Origin: Rhizobium album
GTDB lineage: Bacteria; Pseudomonadota; Alphaproteobacteria; Rhizobiales; Rhizobiaceae
NCBI RefSeq assembly: GCF_003122325.1
Contig: NZ_QFBC01000001.1
Location: forward strand, 744,001-808,000
Reading direction: 5' to 3'
DNA length: 64,000 nt
Shown: in pieces, positions 18,954 through 27,906 of the stretch
How positions within the stretch are numbered: position 1 is the stretch's first letter
Layout of the letters: each line of letters starts with the position of its first letter
The notes under the pieces: generated by a model
Told to the model about the DNA's origin: nothing
What the model saw: only the letters and a program-made list of their open reading frames with translations
Databases searched by the model: none
Made by a program: the position numbers and the translations under genes

Positions 18954-19529
18954 TTATTCTTCGTCGCTGTCGCCGTCTGCATCCGGATCGAAAAAGTCTT
19001 CCGGACGCAGGGCGTCTTCGTCAACGCCGTAGATGGCGTCGGCAGACGTCAGGGTTTCACCCTTCAGCTGGCGCTCGGCTTCGTCGGCCGAACGGGCAAC
19101 GTTCAGCTGGATGGTGATTTCGACTTCGGAATGCAGGTGCAGGGTGACGTCGTGCAGGCCGATCGTCTTGATCGGGTTGTTGAGGTCAACCTGGTTGCGG
19201 CCGATGTTGAAGCCGGCAGCAGCCAGCGCGTCGATGATGTCGCGGGCAGCGACCGAGCCGTACAGCTGGCCGGTTTCGCCAGCGGCGCGGACGACGACGA
19301 AGGACTTGCCGCCGAGAACGTCGGCAACCTTCTGGGCTTCGGACTTGCGCTCGAGGTTACGGGCTTCGAGCGTTGCGCGTTCGGTTTCGAAACGCTTCTT
19401 GTTGGCGTCGTTGGCGCGCAGCGCCTTGCCCTGCGGCAGCAGGTAGTTACGGGCAAAGCCGTCGCGAACCTTTACGGTTTCGCCCATCTGGCCAAGCTTG
19501 GCGATGCGTTCGAGGAGAATGACGTCCAT
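18954..19529 (-). CDS. rplI: 50S ribosomal protein L9
   Basis: A 191-residue large-subunit protein. The L9 N-domain is clear ([31 protein letters not shown]), followed by the long connecting helix and the C-domain. It is about 40 residues longer than the E. coli protein, owing to an acidic tail ([20 protein letters not shown]) that is typical of rhizobial L9. Last gene of the S6/S18 operon. Confidence 0.97.
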   Translation of the reverse strand: MDVILLERIAKLGQMGETVKVRDGFARNYLLPQGKALRANDANKKRFETERATLEARNLERKSEAQKVADVLGGKSFVVVRAAGETGQLYGSVAARDIIDALAAAGFNIGRNQVDLNNPIKTIGLHDVTLHLHSEVEITIQLNVARSADEAERQLKGETLTSADAIYGVDEDALRPEDFFDPDADGDSDEE

Positions 19530-19548
19530 TTCAGTGTCCTTTCAGATG

Positions 19549-20532
19549 CTAGATGTCAGGTGTCGTTTCATTGTTCTTGGATTGCGGAGCGCCCGAAGGC
19601 GTCAGCGCAATGGCCCGCCGCGTGTCGGTCAGGCCGAGCACGAGGATGGCCAGCGCCGGCAGCACCATGGTGGCTGCCAGGTATGCGAGGATCAGCGCCG
19701 GCACCCGCCAGGACTTGCCGCGCGTGCGAAAATGCAGCGCTGCAAAACCGGCGAGGAGAAAGCCAGCGCCAAAAGTACCGAATACGGTGGCGCCCACCAG
19801 CGCCGGCACGCCGCCGAAGAAGCAGGCGAGCAGGCCTCCGAGGAAGACGAAGATGGCATTGCGGTTCATGCGCAAGGCCGACGGCATGTCCTCGCGCGGG
19901 CGCAGTGCCCGGCCGGAGGCGCCGACGAGGCGCGTGGCAAAATAATAGGCGGCAAACAGCAGGATGACCCAGAGGCCGCCCTGCGTCATCGGCAGCACCA
20001 GTACCACCAGCCGCTTGGTCTGGTCGATCACGTCGACATTGCTGGCGAAGGTCGGGTCCTGCTGCTGCATCTGCGTCATCATCACGTCGACCAGCTGGTC
20101 GGTGAGCTGCGGTCCGTAGCCGATCATGAAACCGACGATGACCACCCCGACCGTCACCATGGCGCAGAGCTGCATCAGGATATCGGAAAGCGGATACCAG
20201 GCGGTTAGATGCGACGGACCACCGAGTTCGGAGGCCGGCCGCGCCAGGTTGGCGAGATGGCTGATCCAGCCCGCCGGCGCCAGCGTCACCACGGTCATGA
20301 CCACGGCAAAACTCGGGCTGACCATGACGGCGCCGAGTGCCGCGGCGGTAACGATGGCGGCGATGGTGCAGAGATTGCCCCAGCCGAGGCCGGCAATCAG
20401 GATCGGCAGGGCGGAAGCGGCATAGAGGATCGCGGCAAAAGACGGCTGCGCATTCGCCCCAAGCACCAGGAGTGCGGCGGTAATGCCGGCAAGAATGCCG
20501 AAAAGCAGCGTTTTTGGTTCCGGTTTCTTCAC
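19549..20532 (-). CDS. DUF2232 family membrane protein
   Basis: A 327-residue protein with eight or more hydrophobic segments (for example LLFGILAGITAALLVLGA at the start), matching the DUF2232 family, which in rhizobia is regularly between rpsR and rplI. Function unknown. The frame is open further upstream, but I set the start at the GTG 20532 because CAGGAC lies at ribosome-site distance. ATGs upstream lack a site. Its place in a ribosomal operon suggests constitutive expression; no ribosomal role is implied. Confidence 0.8.
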   Translation of the reverse strand: MKKPEPKTLLFGILAGITAALLVLGANAQPSFAAILYAASALPILIAGLGWGNLCTIAAIVTAAALGAVMVSPSFAVVMTVVTLAPAGWISHLANLARPASELGGPSHLTAWYPLSDILMQLCAMVTVGVVIVGFMIGYGPQLTDQLVDVMMTQMQQQDPTFASNVDVIDQTKRLVVLVLPMTQGGLWVILLFAAYYFATRLVGASGRALRPREDMPSALRMNRNAIFVFLGGLLACFFGGVPALVGATVFGTFGAGFLLAGFAALHFRTRGKSWRVPALILAYLAATMVLPALAILVLGLTDTRRAIALTPSGAPQSKNNETTPDI

Positions 20533-20701
20533 GTCGCTGTCCTGCTGTCGAGCAGTTAGGGGAAGCATGGCCAAACGAAGGCCGGTCCCCAACATGGGAT
20601 TTTCTTGTCTCGATCCGCGCCCACCGCGGAAGGAAGAAGGGAAGGGCGAGTGTACCGCCTTTCCCGGAGTCATGCCTGAGAGTCAGGCGCCTAACCTGGG
20701 A

Positions 20702-20950
20702 TCAGGCGAGGACGTAGGGCAGCAGGCCGAGGAAACGGGCGCGCTTGATCGCCTGGGCGAGTTCGCGCTGCTTCTTCTGGGAAACGGCCGTGATGCGGGA
20801 CGGAACGATCTTGCCGCGCTCGGAAATGTAGCGCTGCAGGAGACGGACGTCCTTGTAGTCGATCCGCGGAGCGTTTGCGCCCGAGAAGGGGCAGGTCTTG
20901 CGGCGACGGTGGAACGGGCGGCGTGCCGGGGAGGAAGAGGTTTCAGCCAT
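20702..20950 (-). CDS. rpsR: 30S ribosomal protein S18
   Basis: An 82-residue small-subunit protein that binds as a dimer with S6. It carries the S18 core [19 protein letters not shown] and [19 protein letters not shown] single cysteine remains from the zinc form. It is twelve bases downstream of rpsF in the conserved rpsF-rpsR pair. Confidence 0.98.
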   Translation of the reverse strand: MAETSSSPARRPFHRRRKTCPFSGANAPRIDYKDVRLLQRYISERGKIVPSRITAVSQKKQRELAQAIKRARFLGLLPYVLA

Positions 20951-20962
20951 GTTCAGATCTCC

Positions 20963-21412
20963 TTATGCACGGTCTTCGCGCGGACGGCGCTCGAAGCCGC
21001 CTTCACGCGGGCCACGGTCCGGACGCGGACCACGATCGCCGAAGCTACGCTCCGGACGGTCGCCATCGCGGCGCGGACGGTCGTCGCGGTCGCGCTTCTG
21101 CATCATGGCAGAGGGGCCTTCTTCGTGCTTCTCGACAGCGATGGTCATGTAGCGAAGAACGTCTTCGCTGATGCGCATCTGGCGTTCCATTTCCTGGACG
21201 GCAGCCGGCGGAGCATCGATGTCCATCAGTGCGTAATGCGCCTTGCGGTTCTTGTTGATGCGGTAGGTCAGGGACTTGAGGCCCCAGTTTTCTACGCGCC
21301 CGACCTTGCCACCGTTAGCTTCGATGACACCCTTGTACTGTTCTACGAGGGCATCGACCTGCTGTGCGGAAACATCCTGCCGGGCAAGGAATACATGTTC
21401 ATAAAGAGCCAT
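20963..21412 (-). CDS. rpsF: 30S ribosomal protein S6
   Basis: A 149-residue protein with the S6 fold in residues 1-100 ([40 protein letters not shown]). The last 40 residues are an unusually Arg/Asp/Gly-rich tail, [20 protein letters not shown] and on, which is disordered and longer than the glutamate tail of E. coli S6. Such tails are seen in rhizobial S6. First gene of the operon, behind a leader of about 215 bases. Confidence 0.97.
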   Translation of the reverse strand: MALYEHVFLARQDVSAQQVDALVEQYKGVIEANGGKVGRVENWGLKSLTYRINKNRKAHYALMDIDAPPAAVQEMERQMRISEDVLRYMTIAVEKHEEGPSAMMQKRDRDDRPRRDGDRPERSFGDRGPRPDRGPREGGFERRPREDRA

Positions 21413-21715
21413 GGATGGGCTTGCCTTTCTTGCGTTTCAATGAACCCGGAAATCGGCGGCTAAGCCTCAACGACTGCTCCTGTCAGGGTCTGCACCCAAG
21501 CAAGAAAGCGTTATTTCGAGACGGTCGAGAGCGGAGACACGGGAGGCTGGAACCTTTTGGCCCAAACGGTTCCCCGAAGGAAACCGGCCCTCCGTTCAGC
21601 CACCAGCCAGAAGACCGGGTTGCGAACAGGCGCGCTTATACGCATTTTTCGCCGGAAGGCAAGGGGTGACCGCCGAATTCGGTATCCGGCGGCCTTCGAT
21701 GTGTGGCGCGTCGCC
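21413..21715 (-). other. Long rpsF leader and promoter region
   Basis: About 215 transcribed but untranslated bases precede rpsF if the promoter at 21635-21662 is right. The leader holds GC-rich potential stems, including GGCCGGTTTCC/GGGAACCG-type pairing around 21560-21600. Many bacteria regulate rpsF by S6:S18 binding to such a leader. I could not fold it, so a riboregulator is possible and not demonstrated. The distal end borders the aldo/keto reductase stop. Confidence 0.45.
21635..21662 (-). promoter_or_regulatory. Candidate promoter of the rpsF operon
   Basis: On the minus strand TTGCCT (21662-21657) and TATAAG (21640-21635) are separated by 16 bases. Both boxes match consensus well for a GC-rich genome. 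This places the start near 21627. Confidence 0.65.
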
Positions 21716-22762
21716 TCAGATCGGCATCGGATACTGGCGGTGAACCGCAGCGATTTCCTTCAGCAGGTCGTCCGAGAGCTTGACGTCCTTGGCGGCGATA
21801 TCCGTCTGCAATTGCTGCATGGTGGTCGCGCCGATGATCACCGAAGCCATGAAGCCGCGGGTGAGGCAGAAGGCGAGCGCCATCTGCGACGGATCGAGGC
21901 CGTGTTTCCGGGCGATTTCCACGTAGGCCTTCACCGCCGGTTCCTGCAGCGGCTGCAGACGGCCGCCGAGATTACCGTTGATCGAGGCGCGCGATCCCGC
22001 CGGCACCTGGCCGCCGACATATTTACCGGACAGAAGCCCGGCGGCGAGCGGCGAGTAGGAGAGCAGGCCGACATCCTCGTAATAGGAGACTTCGGCCATA
22101 TCGAGGTCGTGGTGGCGATAGAGCAGGTTGTATTCGTTCTGCACGGAAGCGACCCGCGGCAGGCCTTTCTGCTCCGACAGCGTCAGGAACTTCTGCGTGC
22201 CCCACGTGGTTTCGTTGGACAGGCCGATGGCGCGGATCTTGCCGGCCTTCACCGCTTCGTCGAGCGTTTCGAGAATCACCAGGATATCGGCGGACGCATC
22301 CGTGCGCGGCTTCTGGTAGAGATCGAAATCCCAGGCCTGGCGGAAGTGGAAATGCGGCCGGTTCGGCCAGTGGATCTGGTAAAGGTCGATATAGTCGGTC
22401 TTCAGCCGCTTCAGGCTGAGGTCGAGCGCCTCGCGGATGCCGGCGGCATCGGCCGGCCGGCCATCGCGGATATAGGGCCGGCCGGGACCGGCGACCTTGG
22501 TGGCGAGAATGATGTCCTTGCGTTTGCCGGTCTTTTCGAACCAGTTGCCGATGATCTCTTCGGTGCCGCCGTAGGTCTCGGGCGACAGCGGCGTCGTCGG
22601 GTAAAGTTCTGCCGTATCGAAGAAATTGACGCCCTGGTCGACGGAATAGTCCATCTGCGCGAAAGCATCGTCCTGGGTGTTCTGCCCGCCGCCCCAGGTC
22701 ATGGTGCCGAGGCAGATTTCCGACACCGACATGCCGGTGCGACCCAAAATATTGTACTTCAT
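21716..22762 (-). CDS. Aldo/keto reductase (Tas-like)
   Basis: A 348-residue (alpha/beta)8 NADPH reductase. The start MKYNILGRTGMSV and catalytic set DTAELYPT (Asp/Tyr), ILATKVAG (Lys) and YQIHWPN (His) follow the AKR family. Overall it resembles E. coli Tas and Kv-beta-like members, including the long loop with TYGGTEEIIGNWFEKTGKR. Substrate unknown. The frame is open 64 codons upstream, but that stretch is the fabD promoter region. Divergent from fabD over 179 bases. Confidence 0.92.
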   Translation of the reverse strand: MKYNILGRTGMSVSEICLGTMTWGGGQNTQDDAFAQMDYSVDQGVNFFDTAELYPTTPLSPETYGGTEEIIGNWFEKTGKRKDIILATKVAGPGRPYIRDGRPADAAGIREALDLSLKRLKTDYIDLYQIHWPNRPHFHFRQAWDFDLYQKPRTDASADILVILETLDEAVKAGKIRAIGLSNETTWGTQKFLTLSEQKGLPRVASVQNEYNLLYRHHDLDMAEVSYYEDVGLLSYSPLAAGLLSGKYVGGQVPAGSRASINGNLGGRLQPLQEPAVKAYVEIARKHGLDPSQMALAFCLTRGFMASVIIGATTMQQLQTDIAAKDVKLSDDLLKEIAAVHRQYPMPI

Positions 22763-22808
22763 GAAATGAATTCCCGGTGTTTGGAAGGATGCCGCGAATT
22801 TAGGAGCG

Positions 22809-22833
22809 TTTTGCGGAAGCGCAATACGCAAAA
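22809..22833. promoter_or_regulatory. Dyad TTTTGCG-N11-CGCAAAA in the AKR/fabD divergent region
   Basis: TTTTGCG (22809-22815) and CGCAAAA (22827-22833) are perfect inverted repeats; a nested TTGCG-GAAG-CGCAA lies inside the left part. It sits about 47 bases before the AKR start and 50 bases upstream of the candidate fabD -35. Plausible operator for one or both genes. Confidence 0.4.
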
Positions 22834-22882
22834 TCCTGTGATTTCGCAGTTGCGAGCATGTCATGTCCGCCATGCCGCAGTC

Positions 22883-22910
22883 TTGACACCGGCTTTCAAC
22901 AAGGTGAATG
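22883..22910 (+). promoter_or_regulatory. Candidate fabD promoter
   Basis: TTGACA at 22883-22888, in the rhizobial context CTTGACA, with a weak -10 (TGAATG, 22905-22910) 16 bases later. It would begin transcription about 25 bases before the fabD ATG. Confidence 0.45.
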
Positions 22911-22941
22911 GAGGTGAAAACCAAGGGAAGGAACAATCCCA

Positions 22942-23886
22942 ATGACGCTAGCATTCACATTCCCCGGCCAGGGCAGCCAGGCCGTCGGCATGGGCAAGGA
23001 CCTTGCCGATGCTTTCCCGGAGGCCCGCGCGGTCTTCGAAGAGGTCGACGAGGCGCTCGGCGAAAAACTCTCCGAAACCATCTGGAACGGACCCGAGGAC
23101 GTCCTGACGCTGACGGCGAACGCCCAGCCGGCGCTGATGGCCGTGTCCATGGCAGTCATCCGCGTCCTTGAAGGCAAGGGCCTGAACCTCAAGGACAAGG
23201 TGGCCTACGTCGCCGGCCATTCGCTCGGCGAATATTCCGCCCTCTGTGCCGCCGGAACCTTCACGCTCGCCGACACGGCGCGTCTCTTGCGCATCCGCGG
23301 CAACGCCATGCAGGCGGCCGTCCCGGTCGGTGCCGGCGCCATGGCGGCGATCATCGGCCTCGAACATGCCGACGTCGCCTCGATCTGCGCTGACGTTTCG
23401 GATGCCGGCGCCTGCCAGATTGCCAACGACAATGGCGGCGGCCAGCTGGTCATCTCCGGCGAGAAGGCAGCCGTCGAAAAGGCGGCCGGCCTGGCGACCG
23501 GCAAGGGTGCCAAGCGTGCCATCCTGCTGCCCGTCTCCGCGCCCTTCCATTCGTCGCTGATGGCGCCGGCCGCCGAAGCGATGCGCCAGGCGCTTGCCGG
23601 CGTCGCGCTCAAGGATCCGGTCGTGCCGGTCATCGCCAATGTCCGCGCCGCTCCGGTGACCGACGCCAAGGAGATTGCCGGCCTGCTGGTAGAGCAGGTC
23701 ACCGGCCAGGTGCGCTGGCGCGAGACGGTCGAATGGTTCGCCGCCAACAATGTCACCACCCTTTACGAAGTCGGAGCCGGCAAGGTGCTGACGGGGCTTG
23801 CCCGCCGCATCGACAAGACGGTGACCGGAACCGCCATCAACACGCCCGCAGACATCGATGCGGCCCTTGCCGCCATTCTCGGCTGA
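22942..23886 (+). CDS. fabD: Malonyl-CoA:ACP transacylase
   Basis: A 314-residue cytoplasmic enzyme that loads malonyl onto ACP to start fatty acid synthesis. It has FTFPGQGSQ at residues 5-13, the nucleophile Ser94 in GHSLGEYSA, and the general-base His in SAPFHSSLM. First gene of the rightward fabD-fabG-acpP-fabF series. Confidence 0.97.
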   Translation: MTLAFTFPGQGSQAVGMGKDLADAFPEARAVFEEVDEALGEKLSETIWNGPEDVLTLTANAQPALMAVSMAVIRVLEGKGLNLKDKVAYVAGHSLGEYSALCAAGTFTLADTARLLRIRGNAMQAAVPVGAGAMAAIIGLEHADVASICADVSDAGACQIANDNGGGQLVISGEKAAVEKAAGLATGKGAKRAILLPVSAPFHSSLMAPAAEAMRQALAGVALKDPVVPVIANVRAAPVTDAKEIAGLLVEQVTGQVRWRETVEWFAANNVTTLYEVGAGKVLTGLARRIDKTVTGTAINTPADIDAALAAILG

Positions 23887-23906
23887 CAGAACGAAGGAAG
23901 AAAACC

Positions 23907-24644
23907 ATGTTTGACCTGACCGGACGCAAGGCGCTGGTGACCGGCGCCACCGGCGGTATCGGCGAAGAGATCGCCCGCACGCTGCATGCCCGCGGCGCCA
24001 TCGTCGGCCTGCACGGCACGCGCGTGGAAAAGCTGGAGGCCCTGGCGTCTGAACTCGGCGACCGCGTCAAGATCTTCCCGGCCAACCTCTCGGATCGCGA
24101 CGAGGTCAAGGCGCTCGGCGAAAAGGCGGAAGCCGATCTCGGAGGTGTCGATATCCTCGTCAACAATGCCGGAATCACCAAGGACGGCCTGTTCGTGCGC
24201 ATGAGCGACGCGGACTGGGATGCGGTTCTGGAGGTGAACCTGACGGCGGTCTTCCGCCTGACGCGCGAACTCACCCATCCGATGATGCGCCGCCGCTACG
24301 GCCGCATCATCAACATCACCTCGGTCGTCGGCGTCACCGGCAATCCGGGCCAGGCCAACTATTGCGCCTCCAAGGCCGGCATGATCGGCTTCTCCAAGTC
24401 GCTCGCCCAGGAAATCGCCACCCGCAACGTCACGGTCAACTGTGTTGCCCCGGGTTTCATCGAAAGCGCCATGACCGGCAAGCTCAACGACAAGCAGAAG
24501 GAGGGCATCATGGGTGCCATTCCGATGAAGCGCATGGGCACCGGCGCGGAAGTCGCGTCCGCCGTCGTCTACCTGGCATCCGGCGAAGCATCCTACGTCA
24601 CGGGCCAGACGATCCACGTCAACGGCGGCATGGCGATGATCTGA
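23907..24644 (+). CDS. fabG: 3-oxoacyl-ACP reductase
   Basis: A 245-residue SDR that reduces beta-ketoacyl-ACP with NADPH. Motifs: TGATGGIG (12-19), NNAG (86-89), and catalytic Ser139, Tyr152 and Lys156 (NYCASKAG). GAAGGAAG precedes the ATG as ribosome site. Twenty bases separate it from fabD, so the two are one transcript. The identity as FabG (rather than another SDR) rests on the fab cluster and the GMAMI end. Confidence 0.96.
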   Translation: MFDLTGRKALVTGATGGIGEEIARTLHARGAIVGLHGTRVEKLEALASELGDRVKIFPANLSDRDEVKALGEKAEADLGGVDILVNNAGITKDGLFVRMSDADWDAVLEVNLTAVFRLTRELTHPMMRRRYGRIINITSVVGVTGNPGQANYCASKAGMIGFSKSLAQEIATRNVTVNCVAPGFIESAMTGKLNDKQKEGIMGAIPMKRMGTGAEVASAVVYLASGEASYVTGQTIHVNGGMAMI

Positions 24645-24787
24645 AAGCGGTTCGGCAAGCAATTCCCGGCGACCCGGCAGAGAATTGCATGTTGAGCAAG
24701 CTGCCTCTGTGCCATTTTCAGGCTTTGCGGCAGACTTAAACCGTGTTAATCGGGCCATGACTGTGAACAGTCGTCCCGAAAATGCAG

Positions 24788-24833
24788 GGGACCACTATGC
24801 TTTTTGCATAGCTTCGGTCCCGGTTTCTCCGGG
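24788..24833 (+). other. Two mutually exclusive stem-loops between fabG and acpP
   Basis: Stem A: GGGACC (24788-24793) with GGTCCC (24816-24821), and inside it CTATGC (24795-24800) with GCATAG (24806-24811) around a TTTTT loop. Stem B: CCCGG (24819-24823) with CCGGG (24829-24833). They share bases 24819-24821, so only one can form at a time. A TATAAC box lies downstream at 24877-24882. This could be the 3' end of fabG mRNA or part of an acpP leader. Confidence 0.45.
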
Positions 24834-24936
24834 TTGAACGGGTTTGCCTGCTTCGCTCTTCCGGGTGGCGGCGGGTTATAACAGGGTAGAATGCCAGAAG
24901 GGCATTCTGGTGAAGTCAAAGGTCGAGGAATCCGAC

Positions 24937-25173
24937 ATGAGCGATATCGCAGAACGCGTAAAGAAAATTGTGATTGATCATCTGGGCGTTGACGCCGACA
25001 AGGTTGTCGAAGGCGCCAGCTTCATCGACGATCTCGGTGCGGACTCGCTCGACACCGTTGAACTGGTCATGGCGTTCGAAGAAGAATTCGGCGTTGAAAT
25101 CCCCGACGACGCTGCAGATTCCATTCTGACGGTCGGCGATGCCGTGAAGTTCATCGAGAAGGCCCAGGCCTGA
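24937..25173 (+). CDS. acpP: Acyl carrier protein
   Basis: A 78-residue acidic helical carrier. The 4'-phosphopantetheine attaches to Ser37 in [10 protein letters not shown]. It shuttles growing acyl chains between the Fab enzymes encoded around it. The start [10 protein letters not shown] is the standard one. It is 292 bases from fabG and followed by a terminator, so it probably has its own promoter (TATAAC at 24877) and high expression. Confidence 0.98.
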   Translation: MSDIAERVKKIVIDHLGVDADKVVEGASFIDDLGADSLDTVELVMAFEEEFGVEIPDDAADSILTVGDAVKFIEKAQA

Positions 25174-25190
25174 TCGATCGACAGTTTATG

Positions 25191-25240
25191 GGCGGATTGC
25201 AGAAATCCGCCCGCTTGAGCCCGGTTTTCCGGGCTTTTGT
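25191..25240 (+). terminator. acpP terminator with preceding hairpin
   Basis: GGCGGATT (25191-25198) pairs with AATCCGCC (25204-25211). It is followed by AGCCCGG (25218-25224), TTTT, CCGGGCT (25229-25235) and a T-rich run. The second stem is a classic intrinsic terminator, partly separating acpP from fabF. Confidence 0.8.
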
Positions 25241-25281
25241 TTACGATGACATCGACTGAAAAATAGGGTGGATTGCGGGCG

Positions 25282-26544
25282 ATGAGACGTGTCGTTATCA
25301 CCGGTACCGGCATGGTATCACCTCTGGGTTGCGGAACGGAAGTAACGTGGACGCGACTGCTGGCAGGCGAAAACGGGGCTCGTCTGGTCACCGAATTCGA
25401 GGTCGATGATCTCCCGGCAAAGATTGCCTGCCGGATTCCCTTCGGCGACGGCTCCAACGGCACCTACAATGCCGACGACTGGATGGAGCCGAAGGAACAG
25501 CGCAAGGTCGATCCCTTCATCATCTATGGCATGGCTGCCGCCGACATGGCGCTTGCCGATGCCGACTGGCATCCGCAGACCGAGGAAGACCAGATCGCCA
25601 CCGGCGTGCTGATCGGCTCGGGCATCGGCGGCCTCGAAGGCATCGTCGAAGCCGGTTATACGCTACGCGACAAGGGTCCGCGCCGCATCTCGCCGTTCTT
25701 CATCCCCGGCCGCCTCATCAATCTCGTGTCCGGCCAGGTTTCGATCCGCCACAAGCTGCGCGGCCCGAACCATGCCGTGGTCACCGCCTGCTCCACCGGC
25801 GCCCATGCCATTGGCGACGCTGCGCGGCTGATCGCACTCGGCGATGCCGACGTGATGGTGGCCGGCGGCGCCGAATCGCCGATCTGCCGCATCTCGCTTG
25901 CCGGATTCGCCGCCTGCAAGGCGCTGTCGACCCAGCACAACGATGACCCGCTGAAAGCCTCGCGCCCCTATGACCGCGACCGCGACGGTTTCGTCATGGG
26001 CGAGGGCGCCGGCATCGTGGTTCTCGAAGAGCTGGAACACGCCAAGGCCCGCGGCGCCAAGATTTATGCGGAAGTGGTCGGCTACGGCCTGTCCGGCGAC
26101 GCCTTCCACATCACCGCACCGTCCGAAGACGGCGACGGAGCCTATCGCTGCATGGCTGCCGCGCTGAAGCGTGCCGGCCTGACGCCTGCCGATATCGACT
26201 ACGTCAATGCGCACGGCACTTCGACCATGGCAGATACGATCGAACTCGGCGCTGTCGAGCGGCTGGTCGGCGATGCCGCGTCGAAGATTTCCATGTCCTC
26301 GACGAAATCCGCCACCGGCCACCTTCTGGGTGCCGCCGGCGCGATCGAGGCGATCTTCTCGACGCTCGCCATCCGCGACAACATCGTGCCGCCGACGCTC
26401 AATCTCGACAATCCGGAGCGGGAAACCGCGATCGACCTGGTGCCGCATACGGCACGCAAGCGTCAGGTCAACGTCGCGGTGTCTAATTCTTTCGGCTTCG
26501 GTGGTACCAACGCTTCGCTGGTGCTGCGCCGTTACGAAGGCTGA
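25282..26544 (+). CDS. fabF: 3-oxoacyl-ACP synthase II
   Basis: A 420-residue condensing enzyme that elongates acyl-ACP with malonyl-ACP. The catalytic triad is Cys170 (TACSTGAHAIG), a His in YVNAHGTST and a His in ATGHLLGAAGA. The first residues RRVVITGTGMVSPLG are those of FabF. An in-frame TTG three codons earlier is less likely. Position after acpP is conserved. Confidence 0.97.
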   Translation: MRRVVITGTGMVSPLGCGTEVTWTRLLAGENGARLVTEFEVDDLPAKIACRIPFGDGSNGTYNADDWMEPKEQRKVDPFIIYGMAAADMALADADWHPQTEEDQIATGVLIGSGIGGLEGIVEAGYTLRDKGPRRISPFFIPGRLINLVSGQVSIRHKLRGPNHAVVTACSTGAHAIGDAARLIALGDADVMVAGGAESPICRISLAGFAACKALSTQHNDDPLKASRPYDRDRDGFVMGEGAGIVVLEELEHAKARGAKIYAEVVGYGLSGDAFHITAPSEDGDGAYRCMAAALKRAGLTPADIDYVNAHGTSTMADTIELGAVERLVGDAASKISMSSTKSATGHLLGAAGAIEAIFSTLAIRDNIVPPTLNLDNPERETAIDLVPHTARKRQVNVAVSNSFGFGGTNASLVLRRYEG

Positions 26545-26675
26545 CCGGCGGGGTTTCCCGTCGGCATTTGCTTGATTGTGAATATTGCTCAGGGCGTGCG
26601 GCCGTTTCCTGAACCTGTTTTTTGCCGCATTGCTTCGCCAAACAGCGGGCAATGCCAAAATGATGAGGATTGTCG

Positions 26676-27893
26676 GTGAGCGATACGAACCAGAATGGTG
26701 AGGCGATCTACGGTCGCGACGGCGCAGGCGTGACGAAGGGACCGATCATTCCGAAATCGGCCACCGAGGCGCTGCGGCCCGAACGGGTGCCGGATCCGCC
26801 CCGCCGTTCGCGCAAGGCGCGCAGCCAGTTGATCATCTTCCTCAACTTCCTGATGACACTGACCGTCGTGGTCGCTGTCGCCGCCGTGCTCGCCTTCTAT
26901 TATGCGATCTCGACCTACCAGGCGAAGGGTCCGCTGGCGGTCAACACCAATTTCATCGTCCGCAACGGCGCCGGGCTGGCGGAAATCGCCTCCAACCTGG
27001 AGCGCAACGACGTCATTTCCGATGCGCGCATCTTCCGCTATGTCACGGCGACCTACCTCGCCGACAACGAGACGCTGAAGGCCGGCGAATACGAAATCAA
27101 GGCCGGTGCCTCGATGCGGGAGATCATGGATCTCCTGAAATCCGGCAAGTCGATCCTCTATTCGGTGTCGCTGCCGGAGGGCCTGACCGTGCGGCAGATG
27201 TTCCGCCGGCTTCAGGAAGATCCGGTTCTCGAAGGTGAACTGCCGGGCGACCTGCCGGCGGAAGGCAGCCTGCGGCCCGATACCTACAAGTTCTCGCGCG
27301 GCACCAAGCGTGCGGAAATCGTCGAGCAGATGCAGGCGGCCCAGGAAAAGCTGATCGACCAGATCTGGGAAAAACGCGATGCTTCGATCCCGCTGACATC
27401 GAAGGAAGAGTTCGTCACGCTCGCCTCGATCGTCGAGAAGGAAACCGGCAAGGCGGACGAACGGGCGCATGTCGCGTCGGTGTTCATCAATCGCCTGGAG
27501 CGCGGCATGCGGCTGCAGTCCGATCCGACCATCGTCTACGGCATTTTCGGCGGCGAAGGAAAGCCGAGTGACCGGCCGATCTTCCAGTCGGACCTGCAGA
27601 AGGAAACGCCGTACAATACCTACAAGATCAAGGGCCTGCCGCCGACGCCGATCGCCAATCCGGGCCGTGCGGCGCTGGAAGCCGTCGCCAATCCCTGGCG
27701 CACAAAGGATCTTTATTTCGTTGCCGACGGCACGGGCGGACACGTCTTCGCCGCGACGCTCGAGGAGCACAACGCCAACGTCAAGCGCTGGCGGAAGATC
27801 GAGGCGGACAAGGGTTCCGATCCGAACATCGCCGTCGATGGTCAGCCGGCAGACCAGCCTGATCCTTCGGCCAAAAAGAACAGCACGAACTGA
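26676..27893 (+). CDS. mltG: Endolytic murein transglycosylase
   Basis: A 405-residue bitopic membrane protein that cuts nascent glycan strands. After a cytoplasmic Arg-rich segment comes one membrane helix (LIIFLNFLMTLTVVVAVAAV), a LysM-like region, and the YceG catalytic core with ASIVEKETG and NPGRAALEAVANP. GAGGA lies six bases before the GTG at 26676, which I prefer over the in-frame TTG two codons earlier. It sits downstream of fabF and upstream of yicC. Confidence 0.93.
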   Translation: MSDTNQNGEAIYGRDGAGVTKGPIIPKSATEALRPERVPDPPRRSRKARSQLIIFLNFLMTLTVVVAVAAVLAFYYAISTYQAKGPLAVNTNFIVRNGAGLAEIASNLERNDVISDARIFRYVTATYLADNETLKAGEYEIKAGASMREIMDLLKSGKSILYSVSLPEGLTVRQMFRRLQEDPVLEGELPGDLPAEGSLRPDTYKFSRGTKRAEIVEQMQAAQEKLIDQIWEKRDASIPLTSKEEFVTLASIVEKETGKADERAHVASVFINRLERGMRLQSDPTIVYGIFGGEGKPSDRPIFQSDLQKETPYNTYKIKGLPPTPIANPGRAALEAVANPWRTKDLYFVADGTGGHVFAATLEEHNANVKRWRKIEADKGSDPNIAVDGQPADQPDPSAKKNSTN

Positions 27894-27906
27894 GCGCGGA
27901 GGCCCA

